64,000 nt of DNA, taken from positions 1-64,000 of the forward strand of contig NZ_JAGKJJ010000024.1 in the NCBI RefSeq assembly GCF_020329505.1, read 5' to 3'. How positions within the stretch are numbered: the stretch's first letter is position 1; each line of letters begins with the position of its first letter. The notes beneath the pieces are model-generated. The model made no database searches. It was not told where the DNA came from and saw only the letters and a program-made list of their open reading frames with translations. The DNA comes from Bradyrhizobium semiaridum (GTDB lineage Bacteria > Pseudomonadota > Alphaproteobacteria > Rhizobiales > Xanthobacteraceae). The position numbers and the translations under genes were made by a program. Below are positions 9,062 through 16,837 of this stretch, piece by piece.

Positions 9062-9604
9062 GTGGCTGATGTTAATCGAGTGCGGCTGCGGGGCCAACTC
9101 GTCGAGAACTATGACGGTCTGGTCAAGAAACTGACACGCCGCCTGGGATCTTCCGATTTCGCTTATGAAGCCCTGCACGAAACGTTTCTGCGGCTGGAGA
9201 GGGTGACCGACTCGGTGCCTATCCGCAGCCCGGCGGACTATATTTTCCGGATCGCCATCAATATCGCCAAGGATCGTCAGAAGGCGCAGAATCAGCGCGT
9301 CAGCGCCGCCGAGATCGATGCGCTGCTCGAGGTCTGCGACGACGGCCCGAGCCCGGCAAGGATCGTCGAGGCGCGTTCCGATATCGACGCCTTCAAGCGC
9401 GCGCTGGCCGGGTTGCCGGCCCGGCCGCGTGATGTGCTGCACAGCATCGCGGTCGAAGGACGATCGCCGCACGACGTTGCGACCCGCCTCGGCGTCAGCG
9501 TGCGAACCGTCGAAAGCGATTTGAAGCTCGCGCTAAGTCATTGTGCCGATTGCCTTGATTATACGTTGATCCGGCGCCTCGGAGGCCCGCGGCCGCGCAT
9601 GTGA
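9062..9604 (+). CDS. ECF sigma factor, FecI type
   Basis: I place the start at GTG 9062 because a G-rich ribosome site lies 8 bases upstream and the region before it is AT-rich and promoter-like; an in-frame GTG at 8981 would add 27 residues. Sigma region 2 is seen in YDGLVKKLTRRLGSSDFAYE, ALHETFLRL and YIFRIAINIAKDRQK. Region 4 follows with LPARPRDVLHSIAVEGRSPH and LGVSVRTVESDLKLAL, a helix-turn-helix that reads the -35 element. FecI-type factors are activated through FecR by a periplasmic or outer-membrane signal. The FecR homologue is encoded 460 bases downstream. Likely targets are the operons at 7307 and 11189. Confidence 0.87.
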   Translation: MADVNRVRLRGQLVENYDGLVKKLTRRLGSSDFAYEALHETFLRLERVTDSVPIRSPADYIFRIAINIAKDRQKAQNQRVSAAEIDALLEVCDDGPSPARIVEARSDIDAFKRALAGLPARPRDVLHSIAVEGRSPHDVATRLGVSVRTVESDLKLALSHCADCLDYTLIRRLGGPRPRM

Positions 9605-10064
9605 TCGTGCGTGGCTCATCGTCTGCGGCCACCGAGAATGTCGTGGCCATGGTGAGCGCCCGCTCACGTGCATCAGGACCGAAATTTGCTGCAGAGGCCG
9701 TTTTCCAGCGGCCCGGGACTTGGTATCAGGAGTGATAGTTCAGAGAATATTTCGACTTTCGTTCTGCGGGATAGCGGTTTTTCAGTCGTCTATCGAATAG
9801 AGAACCATCTCATGAGGACCGCCGGGGTGCCCTGGGAAAGGTTCGCCGAAGTGTTGAGCCGTTTGAAAACAGGTCAAGATGCCAATCGCCGCCGGGCCGG
9901 CCTTGCGCGCGGGGCCGCGATTGCCGGATGTTTCTGTTTGCGACCCGCGCAGCCAGGCATTGCGGTCCCCGGATGCCGCAGGAATCGTCTATACAGCAGC
10001 TCCAAGATGCGTTCGACGCGACCAGAGGCTGGGCGTTGACGAGCATAGTGATGAGCAATCCATC
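9605..10064. other. intergenic region between the fecI-like and fecR-like genes
   Basis: About 460 bases without a supported gene; the 123-codon open frame at 9668-10039 has no family features and a composition unlike its neighbours. A tight inverted repeat, GTGAGCG and CGCTCAC separated by 2 bases (9652-9667), lies just after the sigma-factor stop and may form a hairpin, though no T-run follows. An AT-richer island at about 9720-9800 could carry a promoter for the anti-sigma gene. FecI/FecR pairs are usually adjacent, so this gap is long. Confidence 0.35.
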
Positions 10065-11045
10065 GTGACCGAGCCGATCCGCACATCCGACACCGATCCG
10101 TTGCTGGACGAGGCGCTCGACTGGGTTGTCCGGCTGAAGGCCGGCGCGCCGACTCGGGCCGACGTGGACGCGTTGCAGGACTGGCGCGCGCAAAGCCCGG
10201 CGCATGAGGCGGCGTTCAAGAAGGCTGTAGGTGTGCTCCGCACCGCCAGCATCGCGGCGCAGGAACTGGCCAGCGAGCAGGGAGCGACTGCCGCTGTTGC
10301 GACCTTGCCGCGAAAGCCGCATCTGCTCACGCGGCGCCTCGTGCTTGGCGGCGCGATCGCCGCTGCCGCCGGCTACGTGATGATCAATCCGCCGCTCGAC
10401 ATGTGGCCCTCGCTCGAGGAGTTCTCCGCCGACTACCGGACCGGAAAGGGCGAGCATCGCAAGGTCATGGTGGCGCCGGATGTTTCGATCGAATTGAACA
10501 CCCAGACCAGCCTTGCCCTGCGGCCGGTGCCGAACGAGACCCGGATCGAGCTGATCTCCGGCGAAGCGTCGGTTGCGGCCAGGCAATCGTCGTCGACGCC
10601 GCTGGTGATGCTGGCCCGTGACGGCCGCATCAGCGCGCTGCAGGCCGATTTCAACGCGCGTTGTCTCGACGGGGTGGTTTCCGTCACCTGCCTCGCCGGG
10701 ATCGTGAGCGTCGAACAGGACGGCCGGACCGTGCAGCTGCGCAAGGCCGAACAGGTCAGCTATTCGCGCGCGGGATTGCAGGCGTCGCGTCCGGTCGATG
10801 CCGCGCAGGTCACGGCATGGCAGACCGGACTGCTGATCTTCCGCGACCGGCCGCTGGCAAGCGCCGTCGACGAAGTGAATCGTTACCGCTCCGGCAAGAT
10901 CATCATCACCAGCACGGAACTCAAGCGCCGTCTCGTCAACGGAACGTTCCAGCTCGACAAGCTCGACAGTTTCGTCGCCCAGGTCGAGCAATTATTCGGC
11001 GCGCGGATCACGTCGCTGCCCGGCGGCGTCGTGCTGATGAGCTGA
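10065..11045 (+). CDS. FecR family anti-sigma factor
   Basis: Translation probably begins at GTG 10065 (326 residues); the frame is open upstream, but that part has no FecR similarity. The N-terminal cytoplasmic domain LLDEALDWVVRLKAGAPTRA with LQDWRAQSPAHEAAF is the sigma-binding DUF4880 region. One transmembrane helix is at about 88-105 (RLVLGGAIAAAAGYVMI). The periplasmic FecR domain follows (YRTGKGEHRKVMVAPDVSIE, LISGEASV). The C-terminus, LLIFRDRPLASAVDEVNRY with LFGARITSLPGGVVLM, is the STN-like DUF4974 domain that contacts a signalling domain. It would hold or activate the FecI-type factor at 9062. The STN protein at 7307 is a plausible partner. Confidence 0.87.
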   Translation: MTEPIRTSDTDPLLDEALDWVVRLKAGAPTRADVDALQDWRAQSPAHEAAFKKAVGVLRTASIAAQELASEQGATAAVATLPRKPHLLTRRLVLGGAIAAAAGYVMINPPLDMWPSLEEFSADYRTGKGEHRKVMVAPDVSIELNTQTSLALRPVPNETRIELISGEASVAARQSSSTPLVMLARDGRISALQADFNARCLDGVVSVTCLAGIVSVEQDGRTVQLRKAEQVSYSRAGLQASRPVDAAQVTAWQTGLLIFRDRPLASAVDEVNRYRSGKIIITSTELKRRLVNGTFQLDKLDSFVAQVEQLFGARITSLPGGVVLMS

Positions 11046-11112
11046 GGCGGGCCGAACCGCCGGGGCGCCGAGCCTGATTCCCTAACAAACCGAAAATTTC
11101 TTTCGCGAAGCG

Positions 11113-11126
11113 GCAAAATCTTTTGC
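11113..11126. promoter_or_regulatory. perfect AT-rich palindrome upstream of the TpsB operon
   Basis: GCAAAA and TTTTGC flank a two-base centre, and the eight-base palindrome TTCGCGAA lies ten bases upstream. Both sit in an AT-rich pocket (about 11090-11135) between the anti-sigma gene and the TpsB gene, the likely promoter zone of the 11189 operon. They could be a protein-binding site. No regulator can be assigned from the sequence. Confidence 0.35.
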
Positions 11127-11188
11127 ATGTTAGCGCTCGCTCAGCCGTCTTCTGAATAAGGCGTCGTCATCCCGGCCATTCTGCCGCG

Positions 11189-12979
11189 ATGGCGCGCGCC
11201 TGCGTGAAGCGAGCGAAGTCGGTGCGTAGTCGAAGAGATCATCCGAGTTTTGGGCATCGCAGCCGATGCCGGGTTGGGTTGCGCGCCTCGGTCGCGGCGA
11301 TCACCGTGGCCGGATCCGTCGCTACCATCGTCCCGGCCTGTGCGGCGAAGCGGGCGGCGGATGCCGCGCCGGCCGCGGCCGCCAAGCCGCCGGCCCAGGC
11401 CAATGCGCCAGCACTGGCGAATGCGCCGGCGCAGAAGCCGGCGGCGCCGCTGCAGCGCTTCGACATCGACGATTTCGCGGTGCAGGGCGCCGACACCTTA
11501 CCGCAGATCGAGATCGAGGAAGCGATCTATCCGTTCCTCGGTCCGAACAAGACCGCCGAGGACGTCGAGAAAGCGCGAGCCGCGCTCGAGAAGGCGTATC
11601 ACGACAAGGGCTTTCAGACCGTCAGCGTCGCCATCCCGCAGCAGAACGTGCAAAGCGGCGTGGTCGCGCTCAAGGTGACGGAGCTGAAGGTCGGGCGGTT
11701 GCGGGTGAAGAACTCGCGCTATTTCGATCTCGACAAGGTCAAGAACGGCGCGCCCTCGCTGAAGGAGGGGACCGTTCCCAACTTCGGCGACGTCACCAAG
11801 GACATTGTATCGCTCAATCAGTGGCCGGATCGCCGCGTCACGCCGGCGCTGCGTGCCGGCGTGACGCCCGGCACCGTCGACGTCGATCTCACCGTCGAGG
11901 ACAAGCCGCCGCTGCATGCCAGCCTCGAGGTCAACAACCGGCAGTCGCCGTCCACCACCGCGAGCCGCATCGCGGCGACCGTGCACTACGACAATCTGTG
12001 GCAGCTCGGCCACTCACTGAGCTTCACCTATCAGGTCGCGCCGGAGCGGCCGAGCGATGCCGAGGTATTCTCCGGCTCGTATCTGGCGCGGACAAACGTC
12101 GACTGGCTCAATCTCCTGGTCTACGGCGTTAAGTCGAACAGCAGCGTCGCGACCGTCGGCGGCACCAACGTGATCGGCCCCGGCGAGATCATCGGCGAGC
12201 GCGCCGTGATCACGCTGCCGACCCGCGAGGGCCTGTTCCACACGCTGTCATTCGGCATCGACTACAAGCACTTCGACCAGACCGTGAAGCTCGGAACCGA
12301 CGGCTTCTCCTCGCCGGTCACCTATTATCCTGTCGTCGCGACCTACGGGGTGACGTTCCAGGAGGAGAAGTTCACCACCCAGTTCAACGCCGGCATCACC
12401 TACAATATCCGCACCCTGAGCAGTCCCACGGACGAGTTCGATACCAAGCGCTACAAGGCGTCGCCGAGCTTCACGCATTTCAATGCCGACGTCTCGCATA
12501 CGCAGGAGCTGCCGGAAGGCTTCCAGCTCTACGGCAAGGTGCAGGGGCAGCTCGCCGATGGGCCGCTGGTGTCGAGCGAGCAGTTCAGCCTCGGCGGCCT
12601 CGATACCGTGCGCGGCTATCTCGAATCCGAAGTGCTCGGCGACAACGGCGTCGCCGCCAATTTCGAGTTCCGCACGCCCAATGTCGGCGCCCTGCTGCAG
12701 GCGGAACTGAAGGACGAGACCGGCCAGGGCAAGCCGCGCTTCATCACCTTCAACGACTGGCGCTTCTTCACGTTCGTCGATGGCGGTTACGCGGCGATCC
12801 ATGACCCGCTGGTCGAGCAGCAAGCCACGTTCAGGGCCTGGAGCTATGGCCTCGGGACCCGCTTCAAGACCTTCGAGTATCTCAACGGCATGGTCGCGCT
12901 CTCGGTGCCGATGATTTCTCAAGCGTACACAACGGCACGCAGTCCGCGCGTGAACTTCCGGATCTGGGGTGAATTCTGA
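11189..12979 (+). CDS. ShlB/FhaC/HecB family two-partner secretion transporter (TpsB)
   Basis: The 596-residue protein has a long basic N-terminus and a hydrophobic signal region at about 30-53, then an Ala/Pro-rich linker. A POTRA domain occupies about 90-168 (FDIDDFAVQGADTL, ARAALEKAYHDKGFQTVSV, VVALKVTE). The rest is a 16-strand Omp85/TpsB beta-barrel; the diagnostic VRGY motif (LGGLDTVRGYLESEV) is near residue 474. Members pass a partner TpsA protein through the outer membrane. The ATG of the next gene overlaps its stop. No TpsA gene is in the window. The ATG at 11189 lacks an obvious ribosome site, so the start is uncertain. Confidence 0.87.
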   Translation: MARACVKRAKSVRSRRDHPSFGHRSRCRVGLRASVAAITVAGSVATIVPACAAKRAADAAPAAAAKPPAQANAPALANAPAQKPAAPLQRFDIDDFAVQGADTLPQIEIEEAIYPFLGPNKTAEDVEKARAALEKAYHDKGFQTVSVAIPQQNVQSGVVALKVTELKVGRLRVKNSRYFDLDKVKNGAPSLKEGTVPNFGDVTKDIVSLNQWPDRRVTPALRAGVTPGTVDVDLTVEDKPPLHASLEVNNRQSPSTTASRIAATVHYDNLWQLGHSLSFTYQVAPERPSDAEVFSGSYLARTNVDWLNLLVYGVKSNSSVATVGGTNVIGPGEIIGERAVITLPTREGLFHTLSFGIDYKHFDQTVKLGTDGFSSPVTYYPVVATYGVTFQEEKFTTQFNAGITYNIRTLSSPTDEFDTKRYKASPSFTHFNADVSHTQELPEGFQLYGKVQGQLADGPLVSSEQFSLGGLDTVRGYLESEVLGDNGVAANFEFRTPNVGALLQAELKDETGQGKPRFITFNDWRFFTFVDGGYAAIHDPLVEQQATFRAWSYGLGTRFKTFEYLNGMVALSVPMISQAYTTARSPRVNFRIWGEF

Positions 12980-15018
12980 TGGGGACGAGTTTTGATATCA
13001 CGCGGCGCATGCGCCGGCCGGCGCTGCGGCGGGGCATGGCGAATGCCGCGACCGGATTGCTGCTTGCGCTCGTCGCGCTGCTGACATCGCTGTCGCCGGC
13101 CAAGGCCTGGTGGAACGATGAGTGGCAGCTGCGCAAGAAGATCACCATCGATGTCAGCGCATCCGGCGCCAACGTCACCGATCCGATCGGCACCGCGCCG
13201 GTGCTGGTGCGGCTGCATGTCGGCAACTTCCGCTTCAACTCGGCGAAGGACGATGGCAGCGATCTCAGGTTCGTGGCCGGCGACGACAAGACGCCGCTGA
13301 AGCATCACATCGAGAAGTTCGATTCCCTGCTCGGTGAGGGTCTGGTCTGGGTCGCCGTGCCGAACCTGTCGCCGGGCACCAAGAACGATATCTGGCTGTA
13401 CTACGGCAACAAGAAAGCGATCGCGACCGGCGATCCCAAGGGCACCTACGATCCGGATACCCAGCTGGTCTATCACTTCAACGAGCGCGGCACGCCGGCA
13501 CTCGATTCCTCGGTCTGGGCCAACAATGCGCAGAGCGTCGGTCAGCCCGCGGACGGCTCGTTGATCGGCACCGGCCTGCGGCTGGACGGCCGCGCGCCGC
13601 TGACACTGCCTGCTTCGTCCTCGCTGGCATGGCCCGAAGGATCCGCGCTGACCTGGTCGGCCTGGATCAAGCCGGCGGCGCTGCAGCCGAACGCCGCGCT
13701 GTTCAGCCGGCGTGACGGCGCCAATGCGCTGGTAATCGGTCTCGACAACGGCATTCCGTTTGTCGAGGTCACCAGCGGCGGCTCCGCGCAGCGCACCGGC
13801 GCCGGCGCGCCGATCGCGGCGAGCACGTGGCACCATGTGGCCGTCATCGCCGCGAACGGCCAGGTCACGCTCTATCTCGACGGCGTGTCCTACGCCTCGC
13901 TCGGCGCAACCGTGCCGGCACTCAATTCAGTTGGCCTGATCGGAGGGGACACGTCGACCTCCAACGCTTCTCCGATCGCGCCTGCGACGGCCCCGTCCGC
14001 AGCGACATCATCAGCGCCCCCTGATGCATCGACTGCGGACGGTGGCGCCGCGGCTGCCGCCACGCCCGATGCCGCTGCCACCCCGGCGCCCGCCGCCGCG
14101 ATGGCCGGCTTCGCCGGCGACATCGACGAACTGCAGATCAGCAAGATCGCGCGCCCGGCCGGCTTCATCAAGGTCATGGCGATCGGGCAGGGCCCCGACC
14201 AGGCCAAGCTGATGACCTTCAGCGTCGACGAGGAAACCGCGAGCTGGCTGTCCGGCTATTTCGCGGTGATCCTCAAATCGGTGACGCTCGACGGCTGGGT
14301 CGTGATCGGCTTCCTCCTGATCATGGCGGCGGTCAGCTGGGTCGTGATGATCGACAAGGCCTCGTATCTCAACAAGCAATCCAAGGCGAACGCCCAGTTC
14401 ATGAAGGGCTTTCGCGAGATCGCCGCCGACCTGACCATGCTCGATCGCGGCGATGCCGACGATGTCTCGACGCTGGGCGGCCGTCTCACCGAGGCCGACG
14501 CCAAGATGATGCGCTCGTCTTCGCTCTATCGCATCTATCACATCGGCGCCGCCGAGATCCGCCACCGCTTCGTGGGTAGCAACGGCCAGCAGCGTGCACC
14601 GGTGCTGTCGGCGGCGGCGATCGCGGCGATCCGCGCGTCGCTCGACAGCGGCGTGGTCAAGGAGATGCAGCGGCTCAACCGTTTAATGGTGGTGCTGACG
14701 ATCGCGATCTCGGGCGGACCGTTCCTCGGCCTGCTCGGCACCGTGGTCGGCGTCATGATCACCTTCGCGGCGATCGCGGCGAGCGGCGACGTCAACGTCA
14801 ATGCGATCGCGCCCGGCATCGCCGCCGCGCTGGTGGCGACGGTCGCCGGCCTTGGCGTCGCGATCCCAGCGCTGTTCGGCTACAACTATTTGATCTCGCG
14901 CATCAAGGACCTGACCAGCGACATCCAGGTTTTCGTCGACGAGTTCGTGACCAAGATGGCGGAATTCTATTCCGCCGACCGGCCGGACCCGATCGAACAC
15001 CGCATCGCGGCGGAGTAA
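12979..15018 (+). CDS. DUF2341-LamG-ExbB fusion proton-channel protein
   Basis: This 679-residue protein is about three times the length of classical ExbB. It has a signal peptide cleaved near AKA/WW (residue 43), a DUF2341 domain at about 44-165 (WWNDEWQLRKKITID, LYYGNKKA) and a LamG/concanavalin-like domain at about 195-395 (WSAWIKPAA, WHHVAVI, FAGDIDELQISKI). An Ala/Pro/Thr-rich insert of about 50 residues breaks the LamG domain before its last strand. Three transmembrane helices at about 439-458, 573-603 and 613-640 form the MotA/TolQ/ExbB core (GGPFLGLLGTVVGVMITF). It should pair with ExbD at 15024 to energise TonB. The large periplasmic part may bind glycan or an envelope partner. Confidence 0.85.
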   Translation: MGTSFDITRRMRRPALRRGMANAATGLLLALVALLTSLSPAKAWWNDEWQLRKKITIDVSASGANVTDPIGTAPVLVRLHVGNFRFNSAKDDGSDLRFVAGDDKTPLKHHIEKFDSLLGEGLVWVAVPNLSPGTKNDIWLYYGNKKAIATGDPKGTYDPDTQLVYHFNERGTPALDSSVWANNAQSVGQPADGSLIGTGLRLDGRAPLTLPASSSLAWPEGSALTWSAWIKPAALQPNAALFSRRDGANALVIGLDNGIPFVEVTSGGSAQRTGAGAPIAASTWHHVAVIAANGQVTLYLDGVSYASLGATVPALNSVGLIGGDTSTSNASPIAPATAPSAATSSAPPDASTADGGAAAAATPDAAATPAPAAAMAGFAGDIDELQISKIARPAGFIKVMAIGQGPDQAKLMTFSVDEETASWLSGYFAVILKSVTLDGWVVIGFLLIMAAVSWVVMIDKASYLNKQSKANAQFMKGFREIAADLTMLDRGDADDVSTLGGRLTEADAKMMRSSSLYRIYHIGAAEIRHRFVGSNGQQRAPVLSAAAIAAIRASLDSGVVKEMQRLNRLMVVLTIAISGGPFLGLLGTVVGVMITFAAIAASGDVNVNAIAPGIAAALVATVAGLGVAIPALFGYNYLISRIKDLTSDIQVFVDEFVTKMAEFYSADRPDPIEHRIAAE

Positions 15019-15023
15019 CGGCG

Positions 15024-15428
15024 ATGCAGGTCCAGAGCGACGCCAAGCCGTATGACGACATCAACATCACGCCGATGTTGGACCTCGCCTATGTACTGCT
15101 GGTGATCTTCATCATCATGACCACGGCCACGGTGCAGGGGCAGAAGGTCAACCTGCCCAAGGCCTCGGCGGCGCCGAGCCTTGCGACCCAGACTACCAAG
15201 GCGATCACGGTGGCCAATGACGGCAAGATCTTTCTCGACACCGTTCCCGTCACCCTGGCCGAGCTCGAGCAGCGTCTGATCCAGCAGAAGGCGCTGACGC
15301 CGGAGTTTCCGGTGGTGCTGCGCGGCGACGCGCAGGCGCAGTACCAGAGCGTGATGGACGTGTTCGATCTGCTCAGCCGCATCGGCCTGACCCAGGTCGG
15401 GCTTGCCACCAAGCCGCTCGTGAAGTGA
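15024..15428 (+). CDS. exbD: ExbD/TolR family biopolymer transport protein
   Basis: This 134-residue protein has a short cytoplasmic N-terminus and one transmembrane helix, INITPMLDLAYVLLVIFII, with the conserved intramembrane Asp at residue 20 that carries protons in ExbD. A periplasmic domain of about 90 residues follows (KAITVANDGKIFLDTVPVT, VVLRGDAQAQY). It lies five bases downstream of the ExbB-fusion gene, and the next start overlaps its stop. Its role is the proton-driven stator with the fused ExbB to power TonB. Confidence 0.9.
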   Translation: MQVQSDAKPYDDINITPMLDLAYVLLVIFIIMTTATVQGQKVNLPKASAAPSLATQTTKAITVANDGKIFLDTVPVTLAELEQRLIQQKALTPEFPVVLRGDAQAQYQSVMDVFDLLSRIGLTQVGLATKPLVK

Positions 15429-15982
15429 GCGGTCCGAGAAGCGCCGCCATGACCACGCCGATGTCGCCATTCGTACTCAGACAGCGCAGGACGCTGCGGT
15501 CCTGGCTGAGCAGCGTGTTGCGATCGTTCGATCATGGCAGAAACGCCGGGGGTCATAGAGGCACCGCGCCGGTGTTGCCGGCGGTGCTCCGCACTGCCAT
15601 CGATCCTGAGCCCCGCGTGATCCCGCCTCGCGCTGACGCGAGCGAGGAGATGCGCGGCGAAGTGGTGGCATTTCCTCTCCATGGCGAGGCCCTGCTGGTC
15701 AGGCTGGCGGACGTGTTGCGCCAACGCGTCGCGGGCCGGCAGCCGGCTCACAATCCGCTGTGGCTGACGATCTCGCGGACCCCGCGCACACGGCTGTCGA
15801 TCGATCGCACGGCCTATGTGGATTACGTCAGCGAGGCCTCGACATATCGCGCTGCGATCGAGGCGGCGCCGGACACCAAGGTCATCCTGAAGACCACGAA
15901 TTTCGATGCGCTCGCCAGCTTCGTCATGCAGTACATCGATGACCGGCTGCTCGACCGCGCGCCCGTGGAGGCCGCGCCATGA
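15425..15982 (+). CDS. hypothetical protein between exbD and tonB
   Basis: I do not recognise this 185-residue protein. It starts at a GTG that overlaps the exbD stop; ATG 15449 is an alternative. The first 60 residues are basic and Arg-rich. The remainder is mixed alpha/beta with WLTISRTPRTRLSIDRTAYVDY and FDALASFVMQYIDDRLLDR. No signal peptide or membrane helix is evident, so it is probably cytoplasmic. The four-base overlaps on both sides show it belongs to the TpsB/ExbB/TonB operon. It may couple the cytoplasmic face of the ExbB/ExbD complex to something, but this is a guess from position only. Confidence 0.7.
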   Translation: MSGPRSAAMTTPMSPFVLRQRRTLRSWLSSVLRSFDHGRNAGGHRGTAPVLPAVLRTAIDPEPRVIPPRADASEEMRGEVVAFPLHGEALLVRLADVLRQRVAGRQPAHNPLWLTISRTPRTRLSIDRTAYVDYVSEASTYRAAIEAAPDTKVILKTTNFDALASFVMQYIDDRLLDRAPVEAAP

Positions 15983-16785
15983 ACGTGCCGGTTCGAAACG
16001 AGAAAGCACCGGCCGCGTCCGGCGAGAATCAGGCCACTGCGACGACCGGAACGGCTTCGGCCCCGCCGCCGCTTGCCGGCAAGCCGGCCGTCCGCAGCAA
16101 GGAGCGTTCGCTGCTGCGCCACGGCGCGGTGGTGGTGCCGGTCGCGATCTTGATCTGCGGCGTCATCTATTTCCTGCTGCGCTCTGACGATATGCCGCCG
16201 CCGCGTCAGGTGCGCGATCTCACCATCGTCAACGTGACGCTGCCGCCGCCGCCTCCTCCGCCGCCACCGCAACAGCCGCCGCCCGAGCAGAAGATGGTCG
16301 AGCAGCCCAAGATGGCAGAGCCCGAGTTCAAGGAAGAGAAGCCGGTCGATAAGCCGAAGGACGAGCCGGCCAAAGAGGCGAAGAACGACGAGCCGCCCGG
16401 TCCGCTGTCGCTCGACGCCAAGGCGACCGGGCCCGGCGATCTCTTCAATCTCGGCGGCAAGCCCGGCGGCAGCCCCTATGGCGGCGGCGGCGGTGGCGGC
16501 GGCAGCCGCTGGGGCTGGTACGCCACCATCGTGACCTCTCAGATCGAGGCGGCGATCCGCGCCAATCCGAAGACGCGAAACATGACCACGCAGATCCAGG
16601 TGCGGCTGTGGGCCGACAGCTCCGGCCGTATCAGCCGGGTCGTGCTGACGCCGTCGACCGGCAACGCCGAGATCGACGCGGCCCTCCGCAACGAGGTGAT
16701 CGGCAGCCTGACGCTGCGCGAGCCGCCGCCGAAGGACATGCCGATGCCGGTGGTCACGCGCGTCACCGCGCGGCGGCCGAGCTGA
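15979..16785 (+). CDS. tonB: energy-transducer TonB (second copy)
   Basis: The ATG overlaps the upstream stop (268 residues). A cytoplasmic N-terminus of about 47 residues leads to one transmembrane helix (HGAVVVPVAILICGVIYFLL). A run of ten prolines, a Glu/Lys/Pro-rich stalk (about 95-140) and a glycine tract (GGGGGGGGSRWGW) follow, then a TonB C-terminal domain with LWADSSGRISRVVLTPSTGN and LREPPPKDMPMP. This is the classical TonB plan of anchor, rigid stalk and receptor-binding domain. Its C-terminal domain is clearly related to that of the STN protein at 7307. It should couple ExbB/ExbD to the TpsB or porin encoded on either side. Confidence 0.88.
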   Translation: MNVPVRNEKAPAASGENQATATTGTASAPPPLAGKPAVRSKERSLLRHGAVVVPVAILICGVIYFLLRSDDMPPPRQVRDLTIVNVTLPPPPPPPPPQQPPPEQKMVEQPKMAEPEFKEEKPVDKPKDEPAKEAKNDEPPGPLSLDAKATGPGDLFNLGGKPGGSPYGGGGGGGGSRWGWYATIVTSQIEAAIRANPKTRNMTTQIQVRLWADSSGRISRVVLTPSTGNAEIDAALRNEVIGSLTLREPPPKDMPMPVVTRVTARRPS

Positions 16786-16837
16786 CGACACGCGACGTTT
16801 CAAACTATTCAATGTGCGAGTGAGAACTGGGGGACTG

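Noticed and set aside
9668..10039. 123-codon frame between the fecI-like and fecR-like genes
   Set aside because: No ribosome site, unusual composition and no recognisable features.
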